NCBI GenBank assembly: GCA_947068385.1
Contig: CAMTBF010000138.1
Location: 1 to 8,283 of the forward strand
Reading direction: 5' to 3'
DNA: 8,283 nt
From: an uncultured Lachnospiraceae bacterium
Lineage (GTDB): Bacteria; Bacillota; Clostridia; Lachnospirales; Lachnospiraceae
Shown: positions 5,504 through 8,283 of the stretch, piece after piece
How the letters are laid out: every line of letters begins with the position of its first letter
Position numbering within the stretch: position 1 is the stretch's first letter
Position numbers and translations under genes: made by a program
Notes under the pieces: generated by a model
Told to the model about the DNA's origin: nothing
What the model saw: the letters and a program-made list of their open reading frames with translations, nothing else
Database searches by the model: none

Positions 5504-8079
5504 ATATAGAATCTATTTTACGGCAGATGACCCTGGAGGATAAGATTGCCCTGTGCTCCGGCAAGGATTTCTGGGAGACCAAAGCGTTTGAGAAATACGG
5601 GATTCCGTCCATCTTTATGTGTGACGGGCCCTTAGGGCTGCGCAAGCAGGAAAGCCGCTCCGACATGCTGGGAATCAACCGCTCGCTTCCCGCCACATGC
5701 TTTCCCGCGGAAGTCACCACCGGGGGAAGCTGGAACCCGGATTTACTGGAAGAGATTGGCACAGCCTTTGGGGAGGAGGCAAAGGCCCAGGGCGTGAACC
5801 TGGTGCTTGGGCCCGGAGCCAATCTGAAGCGCAACCCCCTTTGCGGGCGGAATTTCGAATATTTCAGCGAGGATCCCTATCTGGCGGGAAAGCTGGCGGC
5901 AGGCTTTATCCGGGGCATAGAGGCCCAGGGCGTGGGCAGCAGCCTGAAGCACTTTGCCGCCAATTCCCAGGAGCTTTCCCGTTTCACATCCGACAGCATC
6001 CTGGACGGGCGTACCCTGCGGGAGCTGTACCTGACTGCTTTTGAAATCGCGGTGAAGGAGGGCGGGCCCTCGACCGTGATGTGCGCCTACCCTAAGCTCA
6101 ACGGTATCCACTGCAGCGACAGCAAAGAGCTGCTGACTGACATCCTGCGCAGCGAATGGGGCTTTGAGGGAATGGTGGTCACGGACTGGGGCGCCATGAA
6201 CGACCGCATCCAGGGCTTCCGGGCAGGCTGCGACCTGAACATGCCCGGGGGCAGCGCCTATATGGAGAAAGAGGTGCTGGAAGCGGTGAAGGCTGGCGCT
6301 TTGCCGGAGGAGGACGTGGACGATAGTGCGAGGCGCATTTTGAGGCTGGTGTTCCGCGCCGCCGAAGCCTTGAAAGAAGGAAGCTGTTGTGATGATAAGG
6401 GCCACCAGATGCAGGTGAAAGAAGTGGCAGAAACGCAGAAAATGCCGGGAGCCTGTGATAAGGAAGGTCGTCGGATGCAGGCAAAAGAAGCAGCGGAAAC
6501 GCGGAAAGCGTCTGAAGCCTGTGATTATGGCGCGCACCATGCCCTGGCAAGGCGGGCGGCTGCGGAGGGCGCGGTTCTTCTCAAGAATGACAGCGATATT
6601 TTGCCCCTGAGGAAGGACGCCCCAATAGCCGCTATCGGTGCAATGGCAAAAAATATACGCTATCAGGGCGCAGGCTCCAGCCACATCAATCCCACAAAGC
6701 TATCCCAGCCCCTGGATTTTCTCCCGGGAGCATCCTACGCGTCGGGCTGCAGCGACCGGGGCGACACCACAGACGCCCTGCTTTCCGAAGCCGCCGCGGC
6801 AGCAAAAAACGCGGAAATCGCTCTGGTATTTGCCGGACTGCCGGATCGCTACGAATCCGAGGGCTTCGACCGGGAAGACATGCGCATGCCGGAGGGACAT
6901 TGCCGCATGATTGAGACAGTGGCAAGTGCCAACCCCAACACAGTGGTGATCCTGCTGTGCGGCTGCGCGGTAGAATGCCCCTGGGCAGACAAGGTAAAAG
7001 CCATTCTATACATGGGCCTGCCCGGGCAGGCCGGCGGAGAGGCCATTGCAGATCTCCTCTACGGCAGAGTCAATCCCAGCGGAAAGCTGGCGGAGACCTG
7101 GCCGTACCGCTACGAGGACGTGCCATCGGCTGAAATCTATGGCAGGACGGCAGACGCGCTGTACGAAGAGGGAATCTACGTAGGCTATCGCTATTACGAT
7201 AAATCCGGCGTGCCCGTCCGCTGGCCTTTCGGCTATGGCCTCAGCTACACCAGCTTTGCCTATTCCGACTTGCAGACAGACGGCAGCACAGTGCGCGTTA
7301 CGGTAAAGAATACCGGTGAACGCGCTGGTGCGGAGGTGGTGCAGCTCTATATGGAAGCGCCCCGGGGGAAATTGTGCTGTCCGCCGCAGGAGCCAGGGAG
7401 CCTGAACAGCCCGCAGCCAGGCCCGGAGACCCTGCACTGTCCGCTGCGTGAGCCGGAGAGCCTGAACAGCCTGCCGCCAGGCCCGGAGACCCTGCACCGT
7501 CCGCTGCGTGAGCTGAAAGGCTTCCGGAAAGCATATCTCCAACCAGGAGAATCCCAAACGATACGCTTTGAACTGAACGACCGAAGCTTTGCCCTCTGGA
7601 ACGATGGCTGGAAAATCCCCGGCGGCATCTATACCGTATCAATAGGCGGCCTTTCTGCCGAAATCCATAGGGACGGCAGCACCATCCCCGCGCCTACATG
7701 GCAGAAGGGCAGCTTCTACGAGCACTGCCAGGGAAAGCCCACCCAGTCCCAGTGGGAAGCCATGCTTGGCAGGCCCTATGTGCCCCCGGTGCTGAAAAAG
7801 GGGAGCTTCACCATGGACAACACAGTCATGGAAATGAAAGACTATAGCCTCGTCATGAAAATAATGTACAAAGCAGTAGAAGCCACCATAGCCAAAGGCT
7901 TCGGCGGCAAAGCAGACTACGAAAACCCGGAATTCCGCATGCTGATGGCCTCTTCTGCCGGCTCCACCCTGCGCAGCATGCAGATTTCCGGCGGCATGAA
8001 GGGAGGACTGCTCCCGGGCATGCTGGAGATAGCCAATGGACACTTCTTCCGCGGCATCTGGAAAATGATAAAGGGGTGA
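5500..8079 (+). CDS. GH3 beta-glycosidase (probable beta-glucosidase) with two internal repeat expansions
   Basis: This 859-residue retaining glycosidase is longer than most three-domain GH3 enzymes (about 750-800). The N-terminal TIM barrel (1-290) has substrate-binding D42 (C-D-G-P-L-G), R117-N-F-E-Y-F-S-E-D-P, K150-H-F-A-A-N and the nucleophile D229 (V-V-T-D-W-G-A). The alpha/beta sandwich (about 345-575) has E-S-E454-G-F-D-R, where E454 is the likely acid/base. A fibronectin-III-like domain (about 588-723) follows the conserved G-Y-G-L-S-Y-T-S-F. Residues 724-859 are a C-terminal extension with no motif I recognise. No signal peptide is present, so it is cytoplasmic. In this operon it probably removes glucose left after GH78 trims rhamnose. 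GH3 relatives also include beta-xylosidases and alpha-L-arabinopyranosidases, so the exact sugar is open. A 66-bp repeat pair expands the barrel-sandwich linker and a 60-bp pair interrupts the FnIII domain. Both keep frame and spare the catalytic motifs, so the enzyme looks intact. Confidence 0.94.
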   Translation: MNIESILRQMTLEDKIALCSGKDFWETKAFEKYGIPSIFMCDGPLGLRKQESRSDMLGINRSLPATCFPAEVTTGGSWNPDLLEEIGTAFGEEAKAQGVNLVLGPGANLKRNPLCGRNFEYFSEDPYLAGKLAAGFIRGIEAQGVGSSLKHFAANSQELSRFTSDSILDGRTLRELYLTAFEIAVKEGGPSTVMCAYPKLNGIHCSDSKELLTDILRSEWGFEGMVVTDWGAMNDRIQGFRAGCDLNMPGGSAYMEKEVLEAVKAGALPEEDVDDSARRILRLVFRAAEALKEGSCCDDKGHQMQVKEVAETQKMPGACDKEGRRMQAKEAAETRKASEACDYGAHHALARRAAAEGAVLLKNDSDILPLRKDAPIAAIGAMAKNIRYQGAGSSHINPTKLSQPLDFLPGASYASGCSDRGDTTDALLSEAAAAAKNAEIALVFAGLPDRYESEGFDREDMRMPEGHCRMIETVASANPNTVVILLCGCAVECPWADKVKAILYMGLPGQAGGEAIADLLYGRVNPSGKLAETWPYRYEDVPSAEIYGRTADALYEEGIYVGYRYYDKSGVPVRWPFGYGLSYTSFAYSDLQTDGSTVRVTVKNTGERAGAEVVQLYMEAPRGKLCCPPQEPGSLNSPQPGPETLHCPLREPESLNSLPPGPETLHRPLRELKGFRKAYLQPGESQTIRFELNDRSFALWNDGWKIPGGIYTVSIGGLSAEIHRDGSTIPAPTWQKGSFYEHCQGKPTQSQWEAMLGRPYVPPVLKKGSFTMDNTVMEMKDYSLVMKIMYKAVEATIAKGFGGKADYENPEFRMLMASSAGSTLRSMQISGGMKGGLLPGMLEIANGHFFRGIWKMIKG
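6388..6525 (+). repeat. 66-bp in-frame tandem repeat in the GH3 interdomain linker
   Basis: Two adjacent 66-base units (6388-6453 and 6454-6519) begin TGTGAT and end GCC; a third start, TGTGAT, follows at 6520-6525. By hand alignment 47 of 66 bases agree, and 12 of 22 residues (297-318 against 319-340). The shared pattern is C-D-x-x-G-x-x-M-Q-x-K-E-x-A-E-T-x-K, charged and probably helical. It sits between the catalytic barrel and the sandwich, just before the conserved H-H-A-L-A-R-R-A-A-A-E-G. The divergence suggests an older duplication. Confidence 0.85.
7378..7512 (+). repeat. 60-bp in-frame tandem repeat (two copies plus partial third) in the GH3 FnIII-like domain
   Basis: Units at 7378-7437 and 7438-7497 agree at 53 of 60 bases by hand alignment. 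A partial third copy (7498-7512) continues into the normal family sequence R-P-L-R-E-L-K-G-F. Residues 627-646 and 647-666 share E-P-x-S-L-N-S and P-G-P-E-T-L-H. The repeat is rich in Pro and has few hydrophobic residues, so a disordered surface loop is expected. It lies between two FnIII strands (V-V-Q-L-Y-M-E-A-P and L-K-G-F-R-K-A-Y-L), where ordinary GH3 enzymes have a short turn. Confidence 0.92.
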
Positions 8080-8081
8080 TA

Positions 8082-8110
8082 TTGAATTTTCGTCCCAAAA
8101 GCTTTATAAT
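8082..8110 (+). promoter_or_regulatory. Strong sigma70-type promoter for the downstream gene
   Basis: TTGAAT (8082-8087), a 17-base spacer and a perfect TATAAT (8105-8110) begin three bases after the GH3 stop. Transcription would start near 8117, giving a leader of about 25 bases that carries AGGAG (8130-8134). The next gene therefore need not depend on the glycoside operon promoter. No terminator hairpin lies in between, so read-through from GH3 is also possible. Confidence 0.75.
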
Positions 8111-8141
8111 CGAATGAAATAAAGACACGAGGAGAAAAAAC

Positions 8142-8283
8142 ATGATCACAGAAGCCTTTGACGACCGATCCCCGGCAATCATCAATCCCCAGATAAAGGA
8201 AGACGCACCCCAGGTGGACGCATGCATCCTGACCCAGGAAGCTGCGGCTGCATTAAAAGAAGTGAGCGATGATGTCCTGGCCC
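8142..8283 (+). CDS. Start of a CDS cut by the window edge; possibly nucleoside phosphorylase-like
   Basis: An open frame starts at ATG 8142, seven bases after AGGAG (8130-8134) and behind a good promoter, and runs off the end after 47 complete codons. The visible N-terminus reads M-I-T-E-A-F-D-D-R-S-P-A-I-I-N-P and continues as a hydrophilic sequence with D-A-C-I-L-T at about residues 27-32. There is no signal peptide or membrane segment. The opening resembles, from memory, Clostridia proteins annotated as nucleoside phosphorylases, but too little is present to assign a family. Its own promoter suggests it is separate from the glycoside operon. The gene call is secure; the function is a weak guess. 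Confidence 0.7.
   Translation, partial: MITEAFDDRSPAIINPQIKEDAPQVDACILTQEAAAALKEVSDDVLA

Noticed and set aside
6300..6560. Possible frameshift or gene fusion at the GH3 linker
   Set aside because: The frame stays open and conserved GH3 sequence resumes right after the repeats (H-H-A-L-A-R-R-A-A-A-E-G), so this is an in-frame expansion.
4376..6684. Two minus-strand open frames of 313 codons (4376-5317 and 5743-6684) opposite GH78 and GH3
   Set aside because: The translations are low-complexity with no recognisable motif, and I saw no convincing ribosome binding site. The plus-strand genes have intact catalytic motifs.
6388..7512. Repeat arrays considered as a CRISPR array or mobile-element ends
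   Set aside because: The units are directly adjacent with no spacers, lie in a coding frame and encode protein between conserved GH3 blocks. There are no cas genes, transposase or target-site duplications.

Overview
The window holds a compact carbohydrate-catabolic locus. A divergently transcribed AraC-family regulator faces a three-gene operon: a GPH-family sugar:cation symporter, a GH78 alpha-L-rhamnosidase and a GH3 beta-glycosidase. The start of an unrelated gene with its own promoter sits at the right edge. Strong AGGAGG-type ribosome binding sites, AT-rich intergenic regions between GC-rich genes, and the protein families present suggest a GC-rich Clostridia member, most likely a gut Lachnospiraceae. 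That assignment is inference; there is no phylogenetic marker here.

Layout. 64-1299 (minus): AraC regulator with a long N-terminal sensor-type region. 1300-1462: divergent control region with a good minus-strand promoter, a poor -35 on the operon side, an inverted repeat between them, and two small palindromes in the operon leader. 1463-2920: symporter. 2939-5503: GH78. 5500-8079: GH3, whose start codon overlaps the GH78 stop (ATGA). 8082-8141: a strong sigma70-type promoter and RBS. 8142 to the end: a truncated CDS. No gap over 300 bases lacks a gene. The first 63 bases, downstream of the regulator, hold nothing I can identify.

How the genes work together (inference). Neither glycosidase has a signal peptide, so both should act in the cytoplasm. 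The symporter would import a small rhamnose-containing glycoside, such as a rhamnosyl-glucose disaccharide or plant glycoside. GH78 would remove terminal alpha-L-rhamnose, and GH3 would then release the exposed beta-linked sugar, probably glucose. The regulator probably activates the operon in response to the glycoside or a product.

The most unusual feature is a set of three in-frame tandem duplications, all in loops or linkers: a perfect 12-bp pair in GH78, a 66-bp pair between the GH3 catalytic-barrel and sandwich domains, and a 60-bp pair plus a partial third copy inside the GH3 fibronectin-III-like domain. The active-site motifs are intact, so both enzymes look functional. I found no mobile element, CRISPR array, RNA gene or obvious new defence or signalling system.
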